Of a DNA stretch of 64,000 bases, positions 7,808-16,225 are shown one piece after another. A model generated the notes under the pieces. The model was given only the letters and a program-made list of their open reading frames with translations, was not told the origin of the DNA and did no database searches. The DNA is taken from positions 31,823 to 95,822 of IMG/VR virus record IMGVR_UViG_3300042922_000911. One strand, written 5' to 3'. Position numbers and translations under genes: made by a program. This DNA comes from a virus. How positions within the stretch are numbered: the first letter of the stretch is position 1; the number at the start of each line of letters is the position of its first letter.

Positions 7808-10800
7808 ATGACCCGCATTATCAACGACCAGCCGGAAAACGAGCTGAACGAGCTTGAAGTCGCCTTCTCGGGCGATCGCGACCTCGGGGACTACGAGCTG
7901 CGCCGCATTCAGCACAACACCGACCAGAAAATCCGCCGGCTCGGCGATTCGATCTACCCCGAAGGCTTCATCACGCAGGGGCTCGAGGGCACGGTGCAGC
8001 TCGTAACGAACGTGCTGACCCGTTCTGACAACTTCACCCATGCCGACTGGACGAAGGCCAACGGCGCGACCGTCGCGGCCAACGTCGCGGCCGACCGCGC
8101 GGGCGAGCAGAAAATGTCGCGCCTGAACATGGCGGCGAGTGGCGACCCGTACCTCGAGTACGTCGTGAGCGCCGATCCTGCCACCGGCCGGATCGTCTTC
8201 CACCTGGACGCCAAGCTCGAAACGACCCCGCTGCTCAAGCTCTCGTTCTGGGATGGCGTCGAGGAAACCAGCGTCACCAGCTTCACCCTGACGAGCGAGA
8301 TCACCCGCTACACGATCGCCAACGACGACGCCTGGACCGAGGACACCGACACGCTGACCGTGCGCGTGCGCGGCACCCTCGGCGGCACGGTCATTCTCGG
8401 CCGCGCCCAGGTCGAAGAGATCGAGGCCGGTCAGCCCCTCGTCGGCCATACCTACGTGCCGACGGCCGGCGCACCCGCATCTGCCGAGGGCAACGTCGTC
8501 AGCTTCGCCGCGGGCGCGGCCTTCGCGGGTGCCCTGCCCCGACTGGTCGCGGCCCAGACCCTCACCTATGACCCGCTCAAGCTGACGGGCTCGGATACGG
8601 TGTACCTCGAGCTGGCCCAACTCTACATCGACGCCGAAGAGCATCGGCCCGACCTCGACCACCCGATCACCGGCTTCCCCGGCAACGATTCGGTGCGCGA
8701 ATCGACGCAGCTCGTCACGACCGACACCACCAACCCGACGGTTCCCGTCGATCCGGTGGCTGAAAACCCGCAGTACCGCAGCAAGCTCGCGGTTCCCGTG
8801 TACCAGTTCAACCGCGACACGAACACGCTGACGCCTGTCGTGCTGCGGAACAACCTCGACATTTCCAAGATGAACGGCCTGCTCAACGGCCGGCGCATCG
8901 AAACGCAGACCGTGCCCGAAGACGCGCTCGACACGATCGCGACCGAGGGCCAGTACGGCTTGCTCGCGGCCCAGGCGCGGCGCATGTTCAACGCCACGGG
9001 CAATTACGTCAACTTCCGAAACAAGGGCGAGCGGCCGATCGTGCAGGACACGACCGACACCGAGGCCGTCACCCTCAAGATCAACCCGCTCGACGGCTAC
9101 GCCTCGGGCCGCAGCTACTACCTGGAAGAGCCCATCTTCAAGACGCTCTCGCTCGAGGCCACCACCGAAGCGCGCGTGAACGAGGGCCATTCGTACCTGA
9201 CGGCCACCGTGCCGCGCACCTACACCCTTTCCAAGTTCCCCGTCACCGACATTGACAGCCTTTCGGGCATCGTCGAGGTCGTCGATGCCGACGTGGTGAA
9301 GTCGGCCCTGCTGAACCCGCTCGATCCGATCTACACCGGCGGCGAAGAGCGGCCCATCTACCAGATCATCGAGGTCAAGCAGACCGTCGGCGAAACGACC
9401 ACCGTGTTCGTCGCCGGCACCGACTACGTGCAGAACGGCGACTTCGTGGACTGGACGCCAGCGAGCGGCACGGCCGAGCCGGAAGCGGGCAGCACCTACA
9501 AGGTGACGTACCGCTACACGCGCACGTTCGGGGCTGACGAGTACAGCTTCAACGCGACCAGCGTCACGTTCCTCGGCGACGGCACCGACCTCGCGCCGCT
9601 GCCGGTCAACAACACGCCCTTCCAGGTCGATTACCATTACGGGCTCTCGCGCCGCGATCTGATCTACTTGTCCAACCGCGGCACGGCCTCGGGCGGCTCT
9701 ATTGGCGTGGTGACGGGCATCCCCCACTATGCCCCGGTCGCCCCGGCCGAGCCTGCGGGCACCATGCCCTTGTGGGAAGTCCTGGTGCCCTACGACAGCA
9801 CCGCGATCAAGCTGACCGACCGTTACACGCCCGGTGTCTCGATGGCGGAAATGGTCAAGATGCAAAAACTGCTCTACTCGGCGCTTTACGACATTGCGAC
9901 CCTCGCGGCGCACGTCAACTACAAGACCAAGAACACCGGCCTGAAAGAGGTTCAGACCGATCCGTTCATGAACGCTGACCTGTTCGACACCAACGCCGCG
10001 TGGTTTGGCGAGCCGGGCGAGCTGGCCGCGCGCATCGACCTCGACACCGGCACGCTTCGCATGGCGCGCACGCGGGCCGAGGCGGTCTTGAACCTCGACA
10101 CCAGCCGCTCGACGTGCGCGACGCGCGGCGCGTGGGCGGGCCTGCCTTTCGAGGACGTGGCGAAGGCCTCGCAGCTTCAATACAGCTCCCATGAGAGCGT
10201 CAACCCGTTCAGCTCGGTTGTGCTGCCGGTGATCCCGCCCATGATCACGCTCTCGGTCAGCGCCTTCCGCACGACCAACAGCGGCCCGCGCGATCTCCAA
10301 CGCTGGTTCACCTGGGCCGCGGACCGCACGACCCGTACCGAAGTCTTCATCCCCGAGGGTCAGGTCATTTTCGAGAACGACGACGAGGGCTTCAACCGCT
10401 CGAGGCGCAACGGCCGCGACGTGCTGAGCCTGCGTTTCACCACCCGCGGCACCCGGTTCCTGCCCGGCGAGCTCGTCACGATCCGCGTCGATGGCGTGAG
10501 CGTCGGCACGACCAACGCCGACGCCAGCGGCAACTTTGAGTTCACCGTCACCCGCGAGGCCGTCAGCCTGAGTGGCATCGTGACGGCGACCGGCGAGGTG
10601 TCGGGCGTCGCGCGGGCGACCTTCAACATTCCTTTCCGCACGCAGCGCGTCGATCCGCAGGCGCAGACCTTCGTCTTCGACGTGAACGGCGATTGTACGG
10701 GCGTGGACCTGTTCTTCTTCTCCAAGGGCACCACCGAGCCGTGTATCGTCACGATGCGGCCCCTGACGGTCGGCCTGCCTTCCGAAGAGGTGCTTGCCAT

Positions 10801-11692
10801 GCGCGTCTTGATGCCGTCTGAGGTCAAGACCGACGGCACCGCGACCCGCATCAACTGGCCCGAGCCGGTGCCGGTCGTCGGCGGCGAGAGCTACGTCGTG
10901 GTCGCGGCCTCCAATGACGACGCCTACCGCGTCTGGATGGCGCAGCTCGGGAAAGCCAACCTCGGCCCCGGCGGCGGCATCATCACCAAGAACCCGTATG
11001 CCCCCGGCTCGCGCATTGCCTCGGGCGACGGCGTGACGTGGACGCCCTACCAGGACAGCGATCTTCGGTTCAACGCCTACCAGGCGAAGTACGAGCCGAC
11101 GGCAACCGCCTACTTCGACGCTTCCGACTTCTCGGGAAGCGGCGGCGTGACTGGCTTCCAGCTTCACGTTTTCCAGCGCATCGAAGAGGGCGCGGCCCTC
11201 ACCTGGCAGTACAGCACCGACGAAGAGGCCACCTGGACGCCGTTCGACCCGGCCGAAGAGGTCAACTTGCCGATCGTGGCCGACACGCTGATCGTTCGCG
11301 CCATCATGACGAGCGATCCGGCCAACCGCTACGCGGGCGTCGGCATCAATCACGAATCGGTCGTCCTCGAAACCTTCAAGAACGCCACCAAGTCGAGCTA
11401 TGTGACGCTCGAAAAGACGCTCGAGGAAACCACGACGAGCTGCAAGGGCTACGTGCGCTGCAACAAGCCCGTCAACACGACCGTCACGCCCTACATGTCG
11501 AACGACGGCGGGGAAACGTGGATCGCGGGCGCGCTGGTGACTTCGCGCGGCATCACGCCGACGGTGACGGAGTACGAGTACACCTTCACCTTTGGCGGCG
11601 GCGACGACAAGCTGCGCGCCCGCCTCGACCTCGAAACGACCACGGCCGTTCGCGTGCCGTGGGTCGATGAGTGGTCGGCGGTCGTGCTGTAA
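7808..11692 (+). CDS. large tail/virion structural protein (DUF4815-like core, tentative)
   Basis: This 1,294-residue protein is preceded by an AAGGAGG ribosome site. The early part (MTRIINDQPENELNELEVAFSG) and the internal PLWEVLVPYDSTAIKLTDRY and MAEMVKMQKLLY region resemble large tail proteins of the DUF4815 type. Residues ~960-1110 show a motif run common in phage tail structural proteins: DPQAQTF, GVDLFFFSKG, VGLPSEEVL, GESYVVVAASND, YRVWMAQLG and GVTWTPYQDSDL. Residues ~60-210 look like an inserted carbohydrate-binding or jelly-roll domain. Exact role (tail spike, baseplate ring or fibre) is not determined. Confidence 0.6.
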   Translation: MTRIINDQPENELNELEVAFSGDRDLGDYELRRIQHNTDQKIRRLGDSIYPEGFITQGLEGTVQLVTNVLTRSDNFTHADWTKANGATVAANVAADRAGEQKMSRLNMAASGDPYLEYVVSADPATGRIVFHLDAKLETTPLLKLSFWDGVEETSVTSFTLTSEITRYTIANDDAWTEDTDTLTVRVRGTLGGTVILGRAQVEEIEAGQPLVGHTYVPTAGAPASAEGNVVSFAAGAAFAGALPRLVAAQTLTYDPLKLTGSDTVYLELAQLYIDAEEHRPDLDHPITGFPGNDSVRESTQLVTTDTTNPTVPVDPVAENPQYRSKLAVPVYQFNRDTNTLTPVVLRNNLDISKMNGLLNGRRIETQTVPEDALDTIATEGQYGLLAAQARRMFNATGNYVNFRNKGERPIVQDTTDTEAVTLKINPLDGYASGRSYYLEEPIFKTLSLEATTEARVNEGHSYLTATVPRTYTLSKFPVTDIDSLSGIVEVVDADVVKSALLNPLDPIYTGGEERPIYQIIEVKQTVGETTTVFVAGTDYVQNGDFVDWTPASGTAEPEAGSTYKVTYRYTRTFGADEYSFNATSVTFLGDGTDLAPLPVNNTPFQVDYHYGLSRRDLIYLSNRGTASGGSIGVVTGIPHYAPVAPAEPAGTMPLWEVLVPYDSTAIKLTDRYTPGVSMAEMVKMQKLLYSALYDIATLAAHVNYKTKNTGLKEVQTDPFMNADLFDTNAAWFGEPGELAARIDLDTGTLRMARTRAEAVLNLDTSRSTCATRGAWAGLPFEDVAKASQLQYSSHESVNPFSSVVLPVIPPMITLSVSAFRTTNSGPRDLQRWFTWAADRTTRTEVFIPEGQVIFENDDEGFNRSRRNGRDVLSLRFTTRGTRFLPGELVTIRVDGVSVGTTNADASGNFEFTVTREAVSLSGIVTATGEVSGVARATFNIPFRTQRVDPQAQTFVFDVNGDCTGVDLFFFSKGTTEPCIVTMRPLTVGLPSEEVLAMRVLMPSEVKTDGTATRINWPEPVPVVGGESYVVVAASNDDAYRVWMAQLGKANLGPGGGIITKNPYAPGSRIASGDGVTWTPYQDSDLRFNAYQAKYEPTATAYFDASDFSGSGGVTGFQLHVFQRIEEGAALTWQYSTDEEATWTPFDPAEEVNLPIVADTLIVRAIMTSDPANRYAGVGINHESVVLETFKNATKSSYVTLEKTLEETTTSCKGYVRCNKPVNTTVTPYMSNDGGETWIAGALVTSRGITPTVTEYEYTFTFGGGDDKLRARLDLETTTAVRVPWVDEWSAVVL

Positions 11693-11705
11693 GGGGGGGC
11701 GCGTC

Positions 11706-12104
11706 ATGAGCGAGTGCCCAATCGTCGTCACCAACTACGAGCCGGCGGCCGTCACGCCGCCGGTTCTCCCCGTCGGCTACACCGAGCTCGTCGGCATCCT
11801 GCGCGACGGCGCGGGCGATCCGATTACGGGCCTGCTCCTGGTCGAGGTGCCCTTCGCCATGAAGACGACCGAGCCCGCTTTGATCCCGCCGGGCTCGTTC
11901 AGCATCTTCCTCGTCGATGGCGTGCCCTGCAAGGGGCAGGAAGGCACCTCGCCGGCCTGGTTGCCCATCACGGCCACGGCCACCCCGCAGAACAGCTATT
12001 TGAAGCTCAAGGTTCGGTTCAAGCACGGGGCCGAAAAGGACCTCGGCCGCGTGCTGGTGCCCGACGCCCCCGAAACCAATATCGCCGCGATCGTCGGCGT
12101 TTAG
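11706..12104 (+). CDS. small virion or lysis-region protein, unknown
   Basis: This is a 132-residue protein starting at the ATG 14 bases after the previous stop, with an AGGGGG ribosome site. It is proline-rich near the start, and the pattern GYTELVGILRDGAGDPITGLLLVEVP followed by short strands suggests a compact beta domain of the kind seen in small tail-fibre chaperones or decoration domains. No recognised family. Confidence 0.5.
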   Translation: MSECPIVVTNYEPAAVTPPVLPVGYTELVGILRDGAGDPITGLLLVEVPFAMKTTEPALIPPGSFSIFLVDGVPCKGQEGTSPAWLPITATATPQNSYLKLKVRFKHGAEKDLGRVLVPDAPETNIAAIVGV

Positions 12105-12119
12105 AAAGAGAGCTGCCCC

Positions 12120-12608
12120 ATGAGCATCATTGAAACGGTCACGACGGCCGTGCAGGGCCTTTCGGGGTTCCCGCCTTTCCTCGGCCTGATGGCGCTCGCC
12201 GCGCTCGACACCGCCGTTCTCGTCTGGGCCGCGTGGCACGCCCATGAGCTCGACAACACCGAGATCACCGACGGCATGCAGAAGTTCGCGCTGGTCGTGG
12301 GCGTCTTCATCCTCGGCCAGTCGCTCGTCACGACCTCGCCCATGCTCGCGTTCTTCGTCGATCCGCTTTACGCGGCGGCGGCCGTGAACGAGGTGCTGTC
12401 GATCCTCAAGAACGTGCGCCTGGGGCTCGAGGCCCAAGGGAAGCCCGTGCCGATCTTCGTGGGCGTGCTGACCGGCAGGCTCTCGCAGTTCCAAGAAGGC
12501 TTGCTGCCCGCCGACTTCGCGGCCGCCGCGGCGACGCCCGGCCCCACAGCGCCCCCGGCGATCGCCGCCGACCCTGTTACACAGGAAGGGCACGACCAGG
12601 GCGAATGA
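12120..12608 (+). CDS. holin-like membrane protein
   Basis: This 162-residue protein has one hydrophobic stretch at residues ~17-37 (FLGLMALAALDTAVLVWAAW), a second at ~55-75 (FALVVGVFILGQSLV) and a weaker third near 80-95. It ends in a long alanine/proline-rich tail. Position immediately before an amidase, size and membrane topology fit a holin, which would form lesions that release the endolysin. The last residues, VTQEGHDQGE, are encoded by a TTACACAGGAA repeat, so the tail has been altered or extended by that element. Confidence 0.6.
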   Translation: MSIIETVTTAVQGLSGFPPFLGLMALAALDTAVLVWAAWHAHELDNTEITDGMQKFALVVGVFILGQSLVTTSPMLAFFVDPLYAAAAVNEVLSILKNVRLGLEAQGKPVPIFVGVLTGRLSQFQEGLLPADFAAAAATPGPTAPPAIAADPVTQEGHDQGE

Positions 12609-12723
12609 CCGGGCTTCCTGTGTAACACCCGAGAGCGTTACACAGGAAGCCGACCCCGACCCCGCATTACACAGGAAACCCCCGACGCTCGCCGCAAAGA
12701 CGCCCCCGGCTCGTTACACAGGA
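12577..12723. repeat. five-copy TTACACAGGA cluster between holin and amidase
   Basis: Copies lie at 12577 (+), 12615 (-), 12638 (+), 12667 (+) and 12714 (+). The first two form a 13-base perfect inverted repeat, GTTACACAGGAAG with CTTCCTGTGTAAC, spanning the holin stop. The second and third form another pair. The last copy, TTACACAGGAG, acts as ribosome site for the amidase ATG at 12731. Nothing else is visible in the 122-base gap. Confidence 0.85.
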
Positions 12724-12730
12724 GCCGCAC

Positions 12731-13447
12731 ATGACCACCTCGAAAGCCGCCAAGGCCACGACCCCCGCGCCGTTCTCGCTCGCCACTGACCTGACCGACG
12801 AGTTCGCCAAGGGCGTTCAAAACGTCGTCTGGAACGGCGACACGCTGAACCTCAAGCACTCCAACGACCAGAAGGGCATGGCCACGGGCAAGATCCTCGG
12901 GCTGTACTTCCACTGGCCGGTGACGGACTACAACGACATTTACAACAGCTACCACCTGGGCGTGCCCTACTTCCCGAAGCACGACAAGGCGGGTCTGACC
13001 AAGAACCTCAACTTCTCGCAGCTCGGCAAGCAGCTCTGGAAGCGCAACACCGGCCACATCGGCATGAGCCTGTGCGGCATGTGGGATGCCTCGATGGGGC
13101 CTGACGGCAAGCTGCACGCCGGGCCGTTCCCGCTGAAAGACGCTCAGCTCAAGGTCGCCGCGCGCGCCGGCGCGGAGTTCTGCATTCTGCACGGCATCGA
13201 CCCGCGCGGCAGCCACCAGGCCCCCGAGTACGCCTACAAGGGCGGGGCGCTCGTTCCGACGGGCAAGACCATCTGGATTCCCAACGTGACCGATCACGCC
13301 TGGTTCGGCAAGCGCGACGGGTACGGGTCGTGGGATTGCGGCCCCTACACGCCCATCATCTTGCAGCAGCTCTTCAAGGACTACGACGAGCTCAAGAAGA
13401 CCCCCGAGGCCGATCGGAAGTTCCTGTACCGGGAGCTTCTGAAATGA
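12731..13447 (+). CDS. endolysin: N-acetylmuramoyl-L-alanine amidase
   Basis: This 238-residue protein cleaves the amide bond between muramic acid and the peptide stem at lysis. The visible signature is LGLYFHWPVTDYNDIYNSYH near residues 55-75 with the first zinc histidine, HIGMSLCGMWDAS near residue 110, and a C-terminal DHAWF...DGYGSWDCGP segment supplying the second histidine and a cysteine, as in T7/PGRP-type zinc amidases. There is no signal peptide or cell-wall-binding repeat, so export relies on the upstream holin-like protein. Confidence 0.75.
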   Translation: MTTSKAAKATTPAPFSLATDLTDEFAKGVQNVVWNGDTLNLKHSNDQKGMATGKILGLYFHWPVTDYNDIYNSYHLGVPYFPKHDKAGLTKNLNFSQLGKQLWKRNTGHIGMSLCGMWDASMGPDGKLHAGPFPLKDAQLKVAARAGAEFCILHGIDPRGSHQAPEYAYKGGALVPTGKTIWIPNVTDHAWFGKRDGYGSWDCGPYTPIILQQLFKDYDELKKTPEADRKFLYRELLK

Positions 13448-14154
13448 GCGCGCTCGACGAGCTCAAGCGCGCCCGGCTGACCTCGGTTCTGATCGTCGCG
13501 GCCTTCCTCGTCGGCCTGGTCGTCGCCTCGCTGGTCAAGTGCCATCTGCCACCGCCCGGCGATCGCCAGCCCCTTCGCCCCCTGCCCGCTGTGACCGACG
13601 GCCCCGCGCCGTCGGCCACGCCCCCCGCGGCCACCGCGACGGCGGCCGTCAAGACAAGGGTCGTGATCGAGCGGCCCGTGCCCCGGCCGGTTTCCTGTGT
13701 AACAAGCATCCCGCAGAATGTTACACAGGAAGCCTCGAGCGGGGCGCACCTCCCCGACCCGGCGATCGCCCCCGGTGCGTCGGGCATCCTCGCTCAGCCG
13801 CTCGAGGTGGAACGCATCATCATCGAAACCGAGGGCATCAGCACGGCCGTCGCCCCGGTGCCGACCCCGCCTCCCCCTGTGTACGTTACAACGGATGCCC
13901 GGCCGGGTGCCTTCGGCGTCCTGGTCGGCACCATGCCGGGTGTCGTGGCGCTCGACTACCAGTTCGCTCGAGGCGAGCTTTTGGGGCACACCATCGGGGC
14001 CTCAACAATCGTTAACGGGCGAATGTTGGGCGTCGGTGGCGGAATTTCCCTAGTCGAAATCCACGACCGTTTATACTTGGGCGCAGGCGCATACCAAGAG
14101 TATAAGCTGATTCCCGACCCTGGCCTGTACATCGGGGCGGGGTGGCGTTTTTAG
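13444..14154 (+). CDS. spanin-like anchored protein (tentative)
   Basis: This 236-residue protein overlaps the amidase stop by four bases. It has an N-terminal membrane anchor (LTSVLIVAAFLVGLVVASLV, residues ~12-31), a long proline/alanine/threonine-rich linker, and a C-terminal glycine-rich beta region (residues ~160-236) resembling a small outer-membrane-like domain. An anchor, a periplasm-spanning linker and an outer domain next to holin and endolysin suggest a unimolecular or inner spanin. An inverted pair of TTACACAGGA repeats sits in the linker. Family assignment is inference from topology. Confidence 0.45.
   Translation: MSALDELKRARLTSVLIVAAFLVGLVVASLVKCHLPPPGDRQPLRPLPAVTDGPAPSATPPAATATAAVKTRVVIERPVPRPVSCVTSIPQNVTQEASSGAHLPDPAIAPGASGILAQPLEVERIIIETEGISTAVAPVPTPPPPVYVTTDARPGAFGVLVGTMPGVVALDYQFARGELLGHTIGASTIVNGRMLGVGGGISLVEIHDRLYLGAGAYQEYKLIPDPGLYIGAGWRF
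13692..13731. repeat. inverted pair of TTACACAGGA repeats inside the spanin-like gene
   Basis: TTCCTGTGTAACA at 13692-13704 and TGTTACACAGGAA at 13719-13731 form a perfect 13-base inverted repeat with a 14-base loop. It is in frame and encodes SCVTS and VTQEA in the low-complexity linker. Confidence 0.85.
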
Positions 14155-14167
14155 AAGGGGGCCTCCC

Positions 14168-14563
14168 ATGGCGAACGAGAAGAAGTACGACCCGATCCTC
14201 GCTATCTGCGGCTTGGGCGGCGGCCACATGGAAGCCACCATTCAGGGCAAGCGCGCGCTCTTGTCGGTCGTCAACGGCGATCGCGTGAGCCTGAACGTCG
14301 AGGGCACCGTGCCGGCCGATTCGGCCCCGGCGACCTTCCGCCTGGTCGAGGGCGTTCGCACGCTCTCGGTTGTCTCGACGGTCGAGGCCTTCGTCGCCCC
14401 CTACGAAGAGAACGTGGGCACGCCAGCGGCCGGGGCCGTCCACGGCGAGCGGTTCCACTTGCAGGCCGGCGTGCGCCGCGAGCTGCCGTGGGGCACCAAC
14501 ACGATCGCGGTTCAGGCCGTTGGCGCTGTGGCGGGCAAGGTCTACGCCGAAGGTCGCCTGTAA
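14168..14563 (+). CDS. small beta-rich protein, unknown
   Basis: This is a 131-residue protein with a GAAGGGGG ribosome site. It contains alternating hydrophobic residues typical of a beta sandwich (MEATIQGKRALLSVVNGDRVSLNVEG) and ends VAGKVYAEGRL. There is no signal peptide or enzyme motif. Lying between spanin-like and coiled-coil membrane genes, it may be a late virion or lysis accessory. Confidence 0.5.
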   Translation: MANEKKYDPILAICGLGGGHMEATIQGKRALLSVVNGDRVSLNVEGTVPADSAPATFRLVEGVRTLSVVSTVEAFVAPYEENVGTPAAGAVHGERFHLQAGVRRELPWGTNTIAVQAVGAVAGKVYAEGRL

Positions 14564-15057
14564 TGCCGGGGCCGATTGCGCCCGGCGGCGCGGCCCTTTC
14601 GGAGATCACGCCCTACGTTCTGGCCGTCTACGGCCTGATCGGGGGCTTGTTCGTTTTCATCTTCAACGAGCAGAAGAAGCGAATCGACACGGCCGAGGCC
14701 AAGATCACGACGATCGAGCGCGACGCCACCGACAAGCGCGACGCGCTGCGCCGGGAGCTGCGCGACGAGCATGACAAGTTCACCGCCAAGCAGGCCACGG
14801 AACACAAGGAGCTGATCGCCAAGGTCGAGAAGGACCGCAAGGAGCTTGAAGAGAAGCTGGACAGCCACATGAAGACCGTTGTCGAGCGGCTGGACGGCAT
14901 CAAGGAAAGCATGAACACCTGGGCGATCAACCTGACGCGCGACTACGTGACCCGCCAGGAGTTCCGCGAGCTGATCGCCGTGGTTCCTCGGGCCGCTGGC
15001 GGCCACGCGCAACCCGGTCATACCGGCCCGCTCCCCGGATCTGGCCATGGGACCTAA
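14563..15057 (+). CDS. membrane-anchored coiled-coil protein (Rz/i-spanin-like)
   Basis: This 164-residue protein starts at an ATG overlapping the previous stop (TAATG). It has a single N-terminal membrane segment (ITPYVLAVYGLIGGLFVFIF, residues ~14-33) followed by a long charged coiled coil (EQKKRIDTAEAKITTIERDA to ~residue 120). This is the classical layout of an inner-membrane spanin or holin-accessory protein. With the preceding spanin-like gene it may complete lysis. The 3' end overlaps the next gene by 11 bases. Confidence 0.5.
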   Translation: MPGPIAPGGAALSEITPYVLAVYGLIGGLFVFIFNEQKKRIDTAEAKITTIERDATDKRDALRRELRDEHDKFTAKQATEHKELIAKVEKDRKELEEKLDSHMKTVVERLDGIKESMNTWAINLTRDYVTRQEFRELIAVVPRAAGGHAQPGHTGPLPGSGHGT

Positions 15058-15535
15058 AAACGAAGAGCAAATTTACACCGACATTCAAACCAGGCTGGTG
15101 CGCTTTTTTGTCGAGGGCGTGCCGCAGGCGTTCACCCGTCAGATCGCGGTGAACGCCGCTCTTCGTGCGTCTGGGCGCTCAAAGGCGCGTGGCTCGGCCA
15201 TCCCGGCAAAGCTTCGGGAGTGGCGCGACACCATCCAGCTCTTGTACCTCGCGGCCGTCATGGAGGCAGATCCGAAGTATGAAGCGTTCCCGCGAAGTGG
15301 CGAGTTTACAGGCCCCGTCGAGTTAAGCATTGTAATCTGGGGGAGCCAGGCCGACGGCACCAACGTCCTGAAAGAGATCGAGGACGCGCTGAATTTTGTT
15401 GCGTACCCTGACGATAGGGTTATTGTTAAGGGGGGCTTCGCTTTCGGCGACCGTATGCTATCAGAACGAGGGGGTTTGTTGCGTAATGTAACATGTGTGC
15501 GGCAAGGCGTTGACATATCGGTTCAGTTTCGGTGA
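15047..15535 (+). CDS. rusA: RusA-like Holliday-junction resolvase
   Basis: This 162-residue protein shows the RusA pattern: FFVEGVPQAFTRQ at the start, a WRDTIQLL helix, FTGPVELSIVIW, then GTNVLKEIEDALNFVAYPDDR, which holds the catalytic acidic residues and lysine. RusA dimers cut four-way junctions made during replication and recombination. The last ~50 codons use many TTG, TTA, GTT and AGG codons, unlike the G/C-ending codons of its neighbours, and this drift continues into the following noncoding region. It is the last gene before the replication module. Confidence 0.7.
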   Translation: MGPKNEEQIYTDIQTRLVRFFVEGVPQAFTRQIAVNAALRASGRSKARGSAIPAKLREWRDTIQLLYLAAVMEADPKYEAFPRSGEFTGPVELSIVIWGSQADGTNVLKEIEDALNFVAYPDDRVIVKGGFAFGDRMLSERGGLLRNVTCVRQGVDISVQFR

Positions 15536-15806
15536 TAGTAACAGTGTGGCAACGGTTGCTCGTTACCGAATCAGTATTTACAACGGTTTACGCACCAAGT
15601 TAGTGACAAAAAAAGGAGCCGACCTTCGTCTGCCCCTTTCGGAATGACCAGTTTGGTGTTAGCTTTGGTTTACCTTGAACAAATAAAGAAGCCCCCCGCA
15701 TCGGCCCCTTAAACCTGACGCGGGAGACTTCTTCGGAAAAGGCCACCACAAACCCATTCGGTGCAGGATCTAGCGCAAGCTAGGTTCAGCCTCGGACGGC
15801 TTTGTG

Positions 15807-15834
15807 TTGGTTAAACCACAGATCAAGGTATACC
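15807..15834 (+). promoter_or_regulatory. possible operator-promoter of the replication module
   Basis: TTGGTT (15807-15812) and TATACC (15829-15834) are spaced 16 bases apart and fit a weak sigma70-type promoter. The -35 is embedded in the 11-base palindrome TGGTTAAACCA and the -10 in GGTATACC, so a dimeric repressor could bind here. No repressor gene was found in the window. Confidence 0.35.
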
Positions 15835-15875
15835 ACGGCTTCGCGCCAAATTCAACCGTCGATTCAACGAAAAGC

Positions 15876-15899
15876 CGGGGGGCGGCCCCCCGTAAGGAG
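15876..15899 (+). promoter_or_regulatory. G6/C6 hairpin abutting the ribosome binding site
   Basis: CGGGGGG (15876-15882), loop CGG and CCCCCCG (15886-15892) make a very stable seven-base-pair stem that ends one base before TAAGGAG (15893-15899). The start codon is at 15908. The stem could modulate translation of the first replication gene. Confidence 0.5.
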
Positions 15900-15907
15900 T
15901 TCGGAAG

Positions 15908-16225
15908 ATGGCAGATTCGCAAGCGAGCAACCAGGCCTCGGGCAGTTTCGCCCAGGTCAGCAACGAGTTCCTTGCCGCGCTGATGAGCGTGCAGTTCACC
16001 GCCCGTGAGCTGCGCGTCATGCTCTACTGCGTGCGCCAAGGCGGGTACGACAATGACAAGCTCCGGCTGTGTCAGGCAACCTCCCTGTTTCCCCACAACG
16101 CCAAGTCCACCATCGACCGGCTGGTGAAGGGGCGCGTACTGGTCGCCAACGGCAACCGCTACGACCTCAACACCGACCCCTCGACGTGGGCGCTCGACGT
16201 GGTGAAGGCAAGCAGGTCCGCATGA
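15908..16225 (+). CDS. winged-helix replication/regulatory protein (O N-terminal-like)
   Basis: This 105-residue protein has FAQVSNEFLAALMSVQFTARELRVMLYCVRQ followed by a helix-turn-helix-like stretch, CQATSLFPHNAKSTIDRLVKGRVLV. That order is the one seen in the DNA-binding head of phage replication O and related winged-helix proteins. It overlaps the next gene by four bases, so the two are translationally coupled. It could bind the iterons in the next gene or act as a regulator of the module. Confidence 0.6.
   Translation: MADSQASNQASGSFAQVSNEFLAALMSVQFTARELRVMLYCVRQGGYDNDKLRLCQATSLFPHNAKSTIDRLVKGRVLVANGNRYDLNTDPSTWALDVVKASRSA

Larger units (their letters stand above)
15536..15907. other. 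regulatory gap between late and replication genes
   Basis: This 372-base region is less GC-rich than its surroundings and holds no convincing gene. It contains a long imperfect stem (15686-15699 with 15720-15733), a leader phrase CTTCGGAAAAGGCCACCACA at 15731-15750 shared with 41161-41180, a hairpin CTAGC-GCAA-GCTAG at 15770-15783, a TGGTTAAACCA palindrome at 15808-15818, and a G6/C6 hairpin at 15876-15892 just before the ribosome site of the next gene. Confidence 0.7.

Noticed and set aside
12577-12723. The TTACACAGGA repeats explained simply as Shine-Dalgarno sequences.
   Set aside because: Only a few copies precede a start codon at the right distance; many are inside genes, in the opposite strand or at non-starts.
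15644-15712. A 22-residue hydrophobic frame (MTSLVLALVYLEQIKKP...).
   Set aside because: There is no ribosome site close to its ATG and it overlaps the stem at 15686. It might be a leader peptide but cannot be supported.
15761-15800. A possible tRNA arm (GGTTC next to a GCAA hairpin).
   Set aside because: There is no acceptor stem, anticodon loop or full T-arm. The hairpin alone is not a tRNA, and no tRNA was found elsewhere.
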